Assembly: GCA_011390365.1 (NCBI GenBank)
Contig: JAABSM010000040.1
Location: 1 to 34,568 of the forward strand
Origin: Gammaproteobacteria bacterium
GTDB lineage: Bacteria > Pseudomonadota > Gammaproteobacteria > Chromatiales > Chromatiaceae
Direction of reading: 5' to 3'
DNA: 34,568 bases
Shown: in pieces, positions 14,045 through 21,402 of the stretch
How positions within the stretch are numbered: position 1 is the stretch's first letter
Layout of the letters: each line of letters starts with the position of its first letter
Program-made: the position numbers and the translations under genes
Notes under the pieces: generated by a model
What the model was told of the DNA's origin: nothing
The model's database searches: none
The model's input: the letters and a program-made list of their open reading frames with translations, nothing else

Positions 14045-17000
14045 TCAGCGCTTGGGATGAAACAAGATATACACCGCCGGAATCAGCACCAGGGTGATCA
14101 GGGTGGAGCCGATGAGTCCGCCGATCACCGCCCGGGCGAGGGGGGCTTGGGCGTCGGCCCCTTCACCTATGCCCAGCGCCAGTGGGGCGAGGGCGAGGAT
14201 GGTGGTGAGGGTGGTCATGAGGATGGGGCGCAGGCGTCGCCGGCCTGCTTCCAGGGCTGCGTCGAAGGCGGAGAGGCCATCCCGTTGCAGGCGGGATGCC
14301 TGGTCCACCAGCAGGATGGCGTTGTTGACGACGATGCCGCCGAGCATGATGCAGCCGATGTAGGATTGCAGGTTGAAGGTGGTGTCGGTGATGAAGAGGG
14401 TCACCAGCACGCCGATGGCGGCCATGGGCACCGAGAACATGACGACCAGGGGATCGCGCAGGGATTCGTACTGGGAGGCGAGGACCATGTAGACCAGCGC
14501 CAACGCCAGCAGCAGCGAGGTGACCAGTTCCCGGGTCGCCTTCTGCTGCTCTTCGTAACTGCCGGTGACCAGTAGCGCGTAGCCCTGAGGACGGGGGATC
14601 TCCGCCAGTCGCTGGCGCACCTCCTCCGCCACCGAGCCCTGATCGCGGCCGGCGATGTTGACGTCGATGGTGACCAGGCGTTGCTGGTCCTTGCGGTCGA
14701 TCACGGTGGGGCCGCGCCCCTCGACGCTGGTCACCAGATTTCGCAGCGCCACCTGACGGCCCGAGTCGGCGGCGAGGGTGAGGTCGAGCACCTCATCGAT
14801 GCTGCGCCGTTCGGCGTCGGCCATCTGTACCAGGATACGGTAGGAGTCGCCTTCGACGCGAAACTCTCCGGCCTTGGAACCGGCGATGGCGATGCTGATG
14901 GCTTCGGTGACGTCACGCACGCTGATGCCCAGATCCGCCGCCTTGTCGCGATCGATGAGGATCTGGCGCTGGGGCACGCCCACCTCGCGGGTGAGCTTGA
15001 GGTCGGCGACGCCCTCTACGTCTTCAATGGCATCCGCCGCGCGTTGGGCGAGCAGGCCCAGGGCTTCGAGATCATGGCCCCGCACCTCGATGGTGATGCC
15101 CTCATCGGTGCGCAGCAGCCGCTCCAACAGGAACTGGCCCTGGGGGGCGCGGGTACGGATCTCCATCCCGGGGATCGCGCCTTCGAGACGTTTGCGCAGG
15201 TCGGCGGCGATCTCGGTGTTGGAGCGCTCCCGCGCGGCGGCGGGGACCAGGGAGAGACGAATCTCGCCCCGCGCCGCGCCGCCGGGACGATACCCGGAGG
15301 CGCCGATGGAGACCACCGACGACTCCGCCTCGGGTACCGCCGCGTAGACGATCGCCTCCATCTTGCGGGTCTGCTGGTCCACCAGATCGAGGCGGGAACC
15401 CACCTCCATCTCGCCGGTGACCCGCACCTCGCCCTCGTCGCTGGGGGGGATGAACTCGCTGCCGATCAGGGGGTAGAGCTGCAATGAGGCGGCAAACAGT
15501 CCGGCGGAGGCGAGCACCACCAGCCAGCGGAAGCGTAACGCGCCCTGGAGCAGGTCGCGGTAGGCCTCGGCCAGCGGGCGCTCTTCCACTCCCCCTCCCC
15601 GCGGGAGGGGGCCGGGGGGAGGGTCTTCGGCGGCCAGGTCAATGTTTGGTTGCATCCCCCGCGCGCCCCCTGCCTGTCCCTCCCCCGAGGGGGGAGGGGA
15701 AGAAGCATGGGGAACAGGTTCCAGCACCTGTGTACCATCAGCGTCCAGAGCCCTCACCCCAACCCCTCTCCCTCGGGGAGAGGGGCTTTTTGCCTTGTCG
15801 AGGAATCGGGAGGCGAGCATCGGCAGCAGACTCAGGGAGACCAGCAGCGAGCAGATCAGGGAGAAGATGATCACCAGCGCCAGTTCGGTAAAGAGCAGGC
15901 CGGTAAGGCCTTGCACGAAAACCAGGGGCAAAAAGACCACCAGCGTGGTCAATGTGCCGGCGATGATCGCGGCGCTGACTTCATTAGTCCCGCGAATCGC
16001 CGCCTCGCGGGCGCTTTCGCCGTTTTCGCGCTGGCGGCGGAAGATGTTCTCCAGCACTACCACCGAGCTGTCCACCATCATCCCCACCCCGAGGGCGAGG
16101 CCGCCGAGGGTCATGAGATTAAGCGTAAAGCCGCCGAAGTAGATCAGCGCGAAGGTGGCGATCACCGAGATGGGGATGGCCATGGCGATGACGGCGGTAC
16201 TGCGCAGGCTGCGCAGAAACAGCAGCAGTACCAGCACCGCCAGCGCCCCGCCATAGAGCACCGAGCGGGAGACGTTGGCGATGGAGCGTTCGATGAAATT
16301 GCCCTGATCGATCACCGGGATGACGTTGATCGCCGGCAGCGCGCGATTGACCGCCTCCACCTCTTCGAGCACCGCCCGCGCCACCTCCACGGTGTTGGCC
16401 TCGGGCTGCTTACGGATCGCCACCCGCAGCCCCTGTTCGCCGTTGACGCGAATGATGCGGGTGAGCTTGCGGTAGGTGTCCTTTACCTCCGCCACCTGGC
16501 CGAGGCGGATCATCGCCCCGTCCCGTTCGCCGATCACGGTCTGGCGGATCTCGTCGAGGCGGGCGAACTCCGCCGGCGCGCGCAGGGTTACCTCGTAGCG
16601 ACCCTTTTCGATCTTGCCCGCCGGAAGGTCGAGATTGGCGTCGCGAATGGCATCGATGATGCGATCCAGCCCCAGCCCCAGGGAGTTGATGCGCTGGGGG
16701 TCCAGTTCGATGCGCATCTCCCGCTCGAAACCGCCCCACAGGTCGACCTGGGCCACCCCCGGCACCCGCGCGAAGCGAAAGCGGATCTGATCCTCGATGA
16801 CCCGGGTCAGCTCCACCGGGTCGAGGTTGCTGGAGATGCCGAGCAGCACCACCGGGAAGCTGTCGATATCGAACTTGGAAACCCGGGGCCGCCCAACGTC
16901 GTCCGGCAGTTCGTTGATCTCATCCTCGATGGTGGCGCGCACGTCGGTGGCGGCGGTGTCGATGCTGGTGCCCCAGGCAAAGGTGACTCGAATGCGGCTG

Positions 17001-17263
17001 TTGCCGTCATAGGATTGGGAGGAGATCTCCTCGACCCCCGGCACGGTGGCGACGATCTCCTCCAGGATCTGGGTCACCAGCCGCTCCATCACCAGCGGGT
17101 CGGCCCCTTGGTAGTTGGTGCGCACCGAGATGGTGGGCAGTTCGATGCTGGGCAGCAGGTCGGTGCGCAGGCGGGTCATGGAGACGATGCCCAGCACCAC
17201 CACGATGAGGGTCACCATCACCGTCAGCACGGGACGGCGAATGCTGAAGGCGGCCAGGCTCAT
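14045..17263 (-). CDS. RND efflux permease (AcrB/HAE1-type) with in-frame repeat insertion
   Basis: Inner-membrane proton-driven pump subunit, 1072 residues, starting [19 protein letters not shown]. It has the expected RND plan: TM1, periplasmic porter/docking half, TM2-TM6 (TM4 motif [14 protein letters not shown]), a large cytoplasmic linker, then TM7 ([13 protein letters not shown]), the second periplasmic half and TM8-12. In TM4 the second Asp of the AcrB VDDA motif is Ser. The TM6-TM7 linker (about residues 493-557) is a chain of repeat-derived peptides ([38 protein letters not shown]) encoded by palindromic elements, yet the frame stays open. It overlaps the adaptor gene by four bases. 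The substrate is unknown; no outer-membrane factor is encoded alongside. Confidence 0.92.
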   Translation of the reverse strand: MSLAAFSIRRPVLTVMVTLIVVVLGIVSMTRLRTDLLPSIELPTISVRTNYQGADPLVMERLVTQILEEIVATVPGVEEISSQSYDGNSRIRVTFAWGTSIDTAATDVRATIEDEINELPDDVGRPRVSKFDIDSFPVVLLGISSNLDPVELTRVIEDQIRFRFARVPGVAQVDLWGGFEREMRIELDPQRINSLGLGLDRIIDAIRDANLDLPAGKIEKGRYEVTLRAPAEFARLDEIRQTVIGERDGAMIRLGQVAEVKDTYRKLTRIIRVNGEQGLRVAIRKQPEANTVEVARAVLEEVEAVNRALPAINVIPVIDQGNFIERSIANVSRSVLYGGALAVLVLLLFLRSLRSTAVIAMAIPISVIATFALIYFGGFTLNLMTLGGLALGVGMMVDSSVVVLENIFRRQRENGESAREAAIRGTNEVSAAIIAGTLTTLVVFLPLVFVQGLTGLLFTELALVIIFSLICSLLVSLSLLPMLASRFLDKAKSPSPRGRGVGVRALDADGTQVLEPVPHASSPPPSGEGQAGGARGMQPNIDLAAEDPPPGPLPRGGGVEERPLAEAYRDLLQGALRFRWLVVLASAGLFAASLQLYPLIGSEFIPPSDEGEVRVTGEMEVGSRLDLVDQQTRKMEAIVYAAVPEAESSVVSIGASGYRPGGAARGEIRLSLVPAAARERSNTEIAADLRKRLEGAIPGMEIRTRAPQGQFLLERLLRTDEGITIEVRGHDLEALGLLAQRAADAIEDVEGVADLKLTREVGVPQRQILIDRDKAADLGISVRDVTEAISIAIAGSKAGEFRVEGDSYRILVQMADAERRSIDEVLDLTLAADSGRQVALRNLVTSVEGRGPTVIDRKDQQRLVTIDVNIAGRDQGSVAEEVRQRLAEIPRPQGYALLVTGSYEEQQKATRELVTSLLLALALVYMVLASQYESLRDPLVVMFSVPMAAIGVLVTLFITDTTFNLQSYIGCIMLGGIVVNNAILLVDQASRLQRDGLSAFDAALEAGRRRLRPILMTTLTTILALAPLALGIGEGADAQAPLARAVIGGLIGSTLITLVLIPAVYILFHPKR
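15591..15785. repeat. Three palindromic repeat modules inside the RND permease gene
   Basis: Three GC-rich hairpins lie in the coding region. Module A has arms 15591-15599 and 15603-15611 (9-bp stem). Module B has arms 15678-15686 and 15690-15698 (9-bp stem). Module C has arms 15763-15772 and 15776-15785 (10-bp stem) and sits in ccctcaccccaacccctctc, a widely dispersed intergenic repeat sequence. Together they account for most of a linker of about 65 residues that RND permeases normally have in a much shorter form. Confidence 0.8.
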
Positions 17264-18465
17264 GGTTTGGTCCCGTCCGCCGTTGCCGCTTCAGTCTCGG
17301 AGGGCAGGATCACCGCCGAGCCATCCTCCAGTAGTTGCTGGCCCAAAATCACCACCGGGCCGTTGAGCCCCTCGCCGGCGATCTCCAGCCGATCGCCGTC
17401 CTGGATGCCGAGCGCCACCTCCCGCCAGTGGGCAATGGCATTCGCCTGATCCACCACGAACACCCCGTCGCGCTCCTCGCGGCGGCTGAGGGCCTGTTGC
17501 GGTATGATCAGGGTCTCTTCCTTGCGCGCCAGCACCGCGCTGACCCGAATGAACATGCCAGGCTTGAGCTTGTCTTCGTCGTTGGGCACCGCCAGTTCCA
17601 CCCGCGCCTGACGACTCCCTTCGTCGAAGATCGGCGCGATGCGGGCGACCTCGCCGGCAAAGGCGCGATCCGGCCAGGCGTCGGTGCGCAGGGTCACCGA
17701 TTGACCCACGGCAAGGCCGCGGTAGTCCCGCTCGGTGACCTGCACCACCCCCACCAGAGGGTCGATCTCGACGATCGACAGCATCGGCGTATGGGCGGTC
17801 AGGTTCTCGCCCTCGTCGACGTAGCGACTGGCGACGATGCGCCGCCGCGCGCCGCCGCTCCAGCCGGCGCGAATATCGGTATAACTCAAACGAATACGCG
17901 CCGTCTCCAGCTCCGCCCGCGCCTTCTCCCGCTCGGCCCGCGCCACCTCCAGCGCCGCCTGCTTGGCCAGTTCGTCGGCCATCGCCTGATCATACTGGGA
18001 CTCCGACGACACCCCCCTGCCCTGTAGTCGCTCGATCCGGTTCAGCTCTCGTCGGGCGATCTCCAGGCCGCTGCGCGCCTCGGCCAGATTGGCCTCCGCC
18101 ACCGCCAGCTCCGCCTGATACTGGCGCACCGCCTGCTCATACTCGGCGCTATCCAGCACCGCGACCGGGGCGTCCCGCTCCACCCAATCCCCCAGGTCCA
18201 CATGGATGCGCTCCAGTCGTCCGCTCACCTTGGGCGCGACCACGAACTCCGCCCCCGCCTCCAGGGTGCCGCTGAACTCCCGCCGCAGTTCGATGGGGCC
18301 GCGTTCGATGGGCGCGACCTCGACGGGGATCGGCCGCGACGACTTCGCCTTCCTTTCACGCCCCGCCGTCTCGTCCACCCCCAGTCGCGAGTAGATCTCC
18401 CAGGCGATGTAGGCGCCGCCGGCCAGCAGTGTCAACAGCATCAGCGTCTTTATCAGGTTCTTCAT
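17260..18465 (-). CDS. RND efflux periplasmic adaptor (membrane fusion protein)
   Basis: A 401-residue HlyD/AcrA-type adaptor. It has an N-terminal membrane anchor ([17 protein letters not shown] onward, no lipobox Cys), a barrel-sandwich half ([20 protein letters not shown], about 65-100) and an alpha-helical hairpin (about 100-190) with [19 protein letters not shown]. The second lipoyl half and beta-barrel follow, with [18 protein letters not shown] in the barrel. It links the RND permease to an outer-membrane channel. I start at the ATG 18465 because it gives a clean anchor sequence; the frame is open 32 codons upstream, but that stretch is hydrophilic and atypical. The ribosome binding site is weak. 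The stop overlaps the permease start (ATGA), so the two are coupled. Confidence 0.92.
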   Translation of the reverse strand: MKNLIKTLMLLTLLAGGAYIAWEIYSRLGVDETAGRERKAKSSRPIPVEVAPIERGPIELRREFSGTLEAGAEFVVAPKVSGRLERIHVDLGDWVERDAPVAVLDSAEYEQAVRQYQAELAVAEANLAEARSGLEIARRELNRIERLQGRGVSSESQYDQAMADELAKQAALEVARAEREKARAELETARIRLSYTDIRAGWSGGARRRIVASRYVDEGENLTAHTPMLSIVEIDPLVGVVQVTERDYRGLAVGQSVTLRTDAWPDRAFAGEVARIAPIFDEGSRQARVELAVPNDEDKLKPGMFIRVSAVLARKEETLIIPQQALSRREERDGVFVVDQANAIAHWREVALGIQDGDRLEIAGEGLNGPVVILGQQLLEDGSAVILPSETEAATADGTKP

Positions 18466-18667
18466 GGCGGTTATCTTTTGCTTGGGTCTTGTCGCGGCAA
18501 GAGAGGGATAAGGCGAATTCCGTCCGTCGCGTACGACGAATCGGTAGCGATCTGGATCCATGATAAACTAAGATCAAGCCTCAGGGAGCGAATCAATCCA
18601 AAAAGGGAGAACCATTAGCCATCGTAACGGGTCATTGGATCCAGCGTAAGGAAATAGAGTAGAATCG

Positions 18668-18913
18668 ATGAAGGATAACGACTTTTTCGAGCGAACCGCG
18701 ATCGGCGACGCCGACTTCCTCAACGACCCCCTGGGGGACGCGGCGGATGACGCCTTTCGACTCATGGTGCATGTCTCCAAGTATCTTGATACCGAGTTCG
18801 GCAGGGGCTTCTCTTCGAAGCACCCGGAGATCGTCGCCTCGGTAACCCAGAGCGCCTCCATGTTCCACCTTGCCGAGCGCATCGAGAAGATGATGAAAAT
18901 GGAACACTTCTGA
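18668..18913 (+). CDS. Small acidic protein of unknown function, overlapping pgl
   Basis: An 81-residue cytosolic protein starting MKDNDFFERTAIGDADFLND, largely helical by appearance, ending ERIEKMMKMEHF. There is no signal peptide, metal motif or known domain. It is credible because it overlaps pgl by one base (TGATG), shares the strand and has GC-rich coding character; aaggaa lies about 16 bases before the ATG. I do not recognise a family. It may be transcribed from a promoter shared divergently with the RND adaptor gene. Confidence 0.65.
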   Translation: MKDNDFFERTAIGDADFLNDPLGDAADDAFRLMVHVSKYLDTEFGRGFSSKHPEIVASVTQSASMFHLAERIEKMMKMEHF

Positions 18914-19599
18914 TGGGTGATGGACCGCCCCAACTCCCCCCCTGGCACACCCTGAAAGACGCGGACGAGGTAGCCGCCAAGGCCCGGGATGAGATCCTCG
19001 CCGGCGCCGAACGGGCGATCGCCGAACGGGGCCGCTTCACGCTGGTGCTGGCCGGCGGCGGCACCCCGGAACGCTGCTACCGCCTGCTCGCCCAGGCCAA
19101 CGCCGACTGGTCCCACTGGCACATTTACTTTGGCGATGAACGCTGCCTGCCGCCGAATCACCCTGAGCGTAACAGCCGCATGGCCCATCTCGCCTTCACC
19201 GGCCAGGTCGCCATCCCTGAAGCGCAGATCCACCCCATCCCCGCCGAACGGGGCAACCGCCAAGGCGCACAGGCCTATCAGAACCTGATTCGCGCGGCCC
19301 TGCCCTTCGACATGGTGCTGCTGGGCATCGGCGAGGATGGCCACACCGCCAGCCTCTTTCCCGGCCACTCCCACCCGCCGCAAGCCCTGGTGACGGCGGT
19401 GGAGGACGCCCCCAAGCCCCCGCCGCAACGGGTCAGCCTCAACTACAGCGCCTTGCGCCGAAGTCGGCGGCTGATCTTCCTGATCACCGGCGAAGGCAAG
19501 AGGGAGGCGGTGGAGCGCTGGCAACAGGGCGAGCCCATCCCCGCGGCTTGCGTCGCCAGCGAGGGGCGGTTGGAGGTTTTCAGCGACCTGGCGATCTGA
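18913..19599 (+). CDS. pgl: 6-phosphogluconolactonase
   Basis: Hydrolyses 6-phosphogluconolactone to 6-phosphogluconate in the oxidative pentose phosphate or Entner-Doudoroff route, in the cytosol. The 228-residue product has the DevB/Pgl signatures: LVLAGGGTPERCYRLLA (about residues 44-60), WHIYFGDERCLPPNHPERNS (about 69-90), and MVLLGIGEDGHTASLFPGH (about 134-152) with the catalytic-site EDGH. The start is the ATG at 18913, overlapping the upstream stop codon by one base, which implies coupling. No zwf or edd lies in the window. Confidence 0.93.
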   Translation: MGDGPPQLPPWHTLKDADEVAAKARDEILAGAERAIAERGRFTLVLAGGGTPERCYRLLAQANADWSHWHIYFGDERCLPPNHPERNSRMAHLAFTGQVAIPEAQIHPIPAERGNRQGAQAYQNLIRAALPFDMVLLGIGEDGHTASLFPGHSHPPQALVTAVEDAPKPPPQRVSLNYSALRRSRRLIFLITGEGKREAVERWQQGEPIPAACVASEGRLEVFSDLAI

Positions 19600-19683
19600 C
19601 GCGTCCAGCCATTGATGCGCCTGCCCCTGTCGCGGCCGGCAAATCCCCGCTTCGCGTGCCCCGCGTCTCCGCGAGAGGCTTTC

Positions 19684-19709
19684 CCCTATTGACGAATCGT
19701 CCAATAGGG
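19684..19709. promoter_or_regulatory. Inverted repeat before the copper-efflux operon (candidate operator)
   Basis: Perfect 8-bp arms ccctattg (19684-19691) and caataggg (19702-19709), with a 10-bp centre containing the palindrome gacgaatcgtc. It ends 15 bases before the first ATG of the operon and overlaps a -35-like TTGACG at 19689. Its position suggests an operator or 5'-UTR stem for a metal-responsive switch, but it does not match a regulator site I know. Confidence 0.4.
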
Positions 19710-19724
19710 ACAATCATAGGAACC

Positions 19725-20069
19725 ATGAGACCGCGAAGAAACATTTGGCACACCCTGCTTGCCTGCCTGTTGCTGCTGCAACTGCCGCTGGGTAATGGCG
19801 TCTTCGCGGATACCCCCCCCATGTCGCACCCATCCGCCATGGCCATGGATGGATCGATGGGCCACCCGTGCCACGCCACGGCGTCGAGCGCCGTCGACTG
19901 TGAAGACATGGGCTGCGTCTTTTGCGGGCTCGCCAATCTGGGCGAGCATGCCCCGATCAACACCTACCTCGCCTACCTGCTGTTTCTGATGGACGACGCC
20001 GCACCGGCGACCCCCCGCTTCGAGCAGCCGGTGGAGCTGCGTCCGCCCAAACACTCCGGTTACGCCTGA
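19725..20069 (+). CDS. Exported Cys/His/Met-rich small protein heading the copper operon
   Basis: A 114-residue protein with a clear signal peptide (MRPRRNIWHTLLACLLLL, cleavage likely after GNGVFA). The mature part is rich in metal-binding residues: MSHPSAMAMDGSMGHPCHA followed by DCEDMGCVFCG. The C terminus ends PVELRPPKHSGYA. Small exported proteins of this style (CopL or DUF2946-like) occur at copper resistance loci; I infer periplasmic copper binding or sensing, but cannot place it in a family with certainty. The start at 19725 is supported by AGG five bases upstream; the frame is open further up into pgl. It is the first gene of the cus-like operon. Confidence 0.75.
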   Translation: MRPRRNIWHTLLACLLLLQLPLGNGVFADTPPMSHPSAMAMDGSMGHPCHATASSAVDCEDMGCVFCGLANLGEHAPINTYLAYLLFLMDDAAPATPRFEQPVELRPPKHSGYA

Positions 20070-20097
20070 TTACCGCGCCGGTCGCTGACCGGTTCTG

Positions 20098-20121
20098 GTC
20101 GGCCGTGGTCTTTCGGCCGAC
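20098..20121. other. Hairpin before the CusC-like gene
   Basis: Perfect 8-bp arms gtcggccg (20098-20105) and cggccgac (20114-20121) with an 8-base loop, 24 bases before the CusC-like ATG. It has no T-run. It could stabilise or modulate the message between the first two operon genes. Confidence 0.4.
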
Positions 20122-20145
20122 GGGTTGTCGAGTGGGAGTCTCTCC

Positions 20146-21402
20146 ATGTCTCTTTTCCTTACGGCCTTTCGGCCGTGTCCCCGCCTGCGTCTGGCCGGCG
20201 GTCTCGCGCTGTGGTTGGGTCTGTCCGGCCCGGTCCAGGCCATTGATGATGCGGGTTACGCGCAGCTGCGCGAGCCGTTGTCGCGGCACCCCTCGCTCCA
20301 GGTCAGCGATGCGGGGGCCGAGGGCTATCGGCGCAATGCCGAGGGGGCCATGGGCCTACCCAATCCCAACTTCACCCTGGGGCTCAACAACCTGCCCCTG
20401 AGCGATCCCGCCAGCTTCGACCGCTACCTGCCCTCCAGCAAGAGCCTGGAGGTGATGCAGCGCATCCCCAGCCTGGCCGGGCGGGAGGCGCAGCGGGAGA
20501 CCCTGCTGCGGCGGGCCGAGCTGACGCAACTGGAGCGACGCCAGACCCTGGCCCAATTGGAGCAGCGCCTGATCACCGCCCTGGCCGAGCGCCAACGCAT
20601 CCGAGAGACCCTGACGGCGCTGGGGCAACAACTGGAGCTGCTGAACGAACTGGAGCGCTGGCTGCGCGGCGAGATGGCCGGCGGCGGCGCGGTCTATGGC
20701 CGCTTCGATGAGCTGGATGTGCAGCGCGCCCGCATCCGCGAGCGGCAGGTGGCGCTAGGCGGCAAGGACCGCCGCCAGCAGGCCGAGCTGCAAGCGCTGG
20801 TGGCGAGCGTCCCCGACATCCCGCCGCCGACTCTCGAACCCCGGACCTGGGACGGCGACCCCGAGGCGCTGATCGCGGTGCGCATCGCCGCCCGCAAGGC
20901 GGAGATCGCCCGTGCCCAGGTCGAGGAGAAGCGCGCCGCCTTCGCACCCGACTACACCCTCGCGGCCGCCTACCAGCAGCGGGAGTCCGGCCGCAATTTC
21001 GACGGCGACGATTGGTTCACCCTCAAGGCCAGCGTCAGCCTGCCGCTGTGGTCCGGCAGCAACCAAAAACCCAAACTCGCCGCCGCCGAGGCCGCCCTCA
21101 CCGCCGCCCTGGCGGAGCGGCAGCGGGTGCTGCGCGAGGCGCGCTTCGAGTACGAGAACGCCCGCGCCGACCACCGCACCGCCGACGAGCTGCTGGAGGC
21201 CCTGACTCATCGCGCCGCCAAGCTCGCCGACCTGGAGGCCGCCAACCGCCGCCGTTACGAATCCGGCGAAAGCTCCCTGGAAAGCGTCATCCGCCCCGCC
21301 CAGCAGCGGGTGGAGGTGACCATCGAAGAGGCCAAACAGCGGGCCCGACGCACCATCGCCGCCGCCCGCATGCATGCCCTGCTGGTGGAGGATGTGCGAT
21401 GA
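20146..21402 (+). CDS. CusC-like TolC-family outer membrane factor
   Basis: Outer-membrane channel of the metal efflux pump, 418 residues. A signal peptide covers about residues 1-32 (hydrophobic core LAGGLALWLGLSG, ending VQA). The mature protein shows the outer membrane efflux protein pattern of long alpha-helical coils: residues about 105-200, rich in Gln/Arg/Glu/Leu, and again 320-415. It also has beta-strand segments such as ASVSLPLWSGSNQKPKLAAAEA. Compared with E. coli CusC it lacks a lipobox Cys after the signal. I start at ATG 20146 (gggag upstream); an in-frame TTG seven codons earlier is less likely. The stop overlaps the next gene (ATGA). Confidence 0.87.
   Translation: MSLFLTAFRPCPRLRLAGGLALWLGLSGPVQAIDDAGYAQLREPLSRHPSLQVSDAGAEGYRRNAEGAMGLPNPNFTLGLNNLPLSDPASFDRYLPSSKSLEVMQRIPSLAGREAQRETLLRRAELTQLERRQTLAQLEQRLITALAERQRIRETLTALGQQLELLNELERWLRGEMAGGGAVYGRFDELDVQRARIRERQVALGGKDRRQQAELQALVASVPDIPPPTLEPRTWDGDPEALIAVRIAARKAEIARAQVEEKRAAFAPDYTLAAAYQQRESGRNFDGDDWFTLKASVSLPLWSGSNQKPKLAAAEAALTAALAERQRVLREARFEYENARADHRTADELLEALTHRAAKLADLEAANRRRYESGESSLESVIRPAQQRVEVTIEEAKQRARRTIAAARMHALLVEDVR

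Noticed and set aside
15650-17449. 599-codon forward open frame across the RND permease and adaptor
   Set aside because: Antisense shadow of two recognised genes; His/Asp/Arg/Gly-rich with no motifs.
21012-21398. Upstream extension of the CusB-like frame into the CusC-like gene
   Set aside because: The stretch is an alternate frame of the outer membrane factor; the ATGA overlap at 21399 is a better start.
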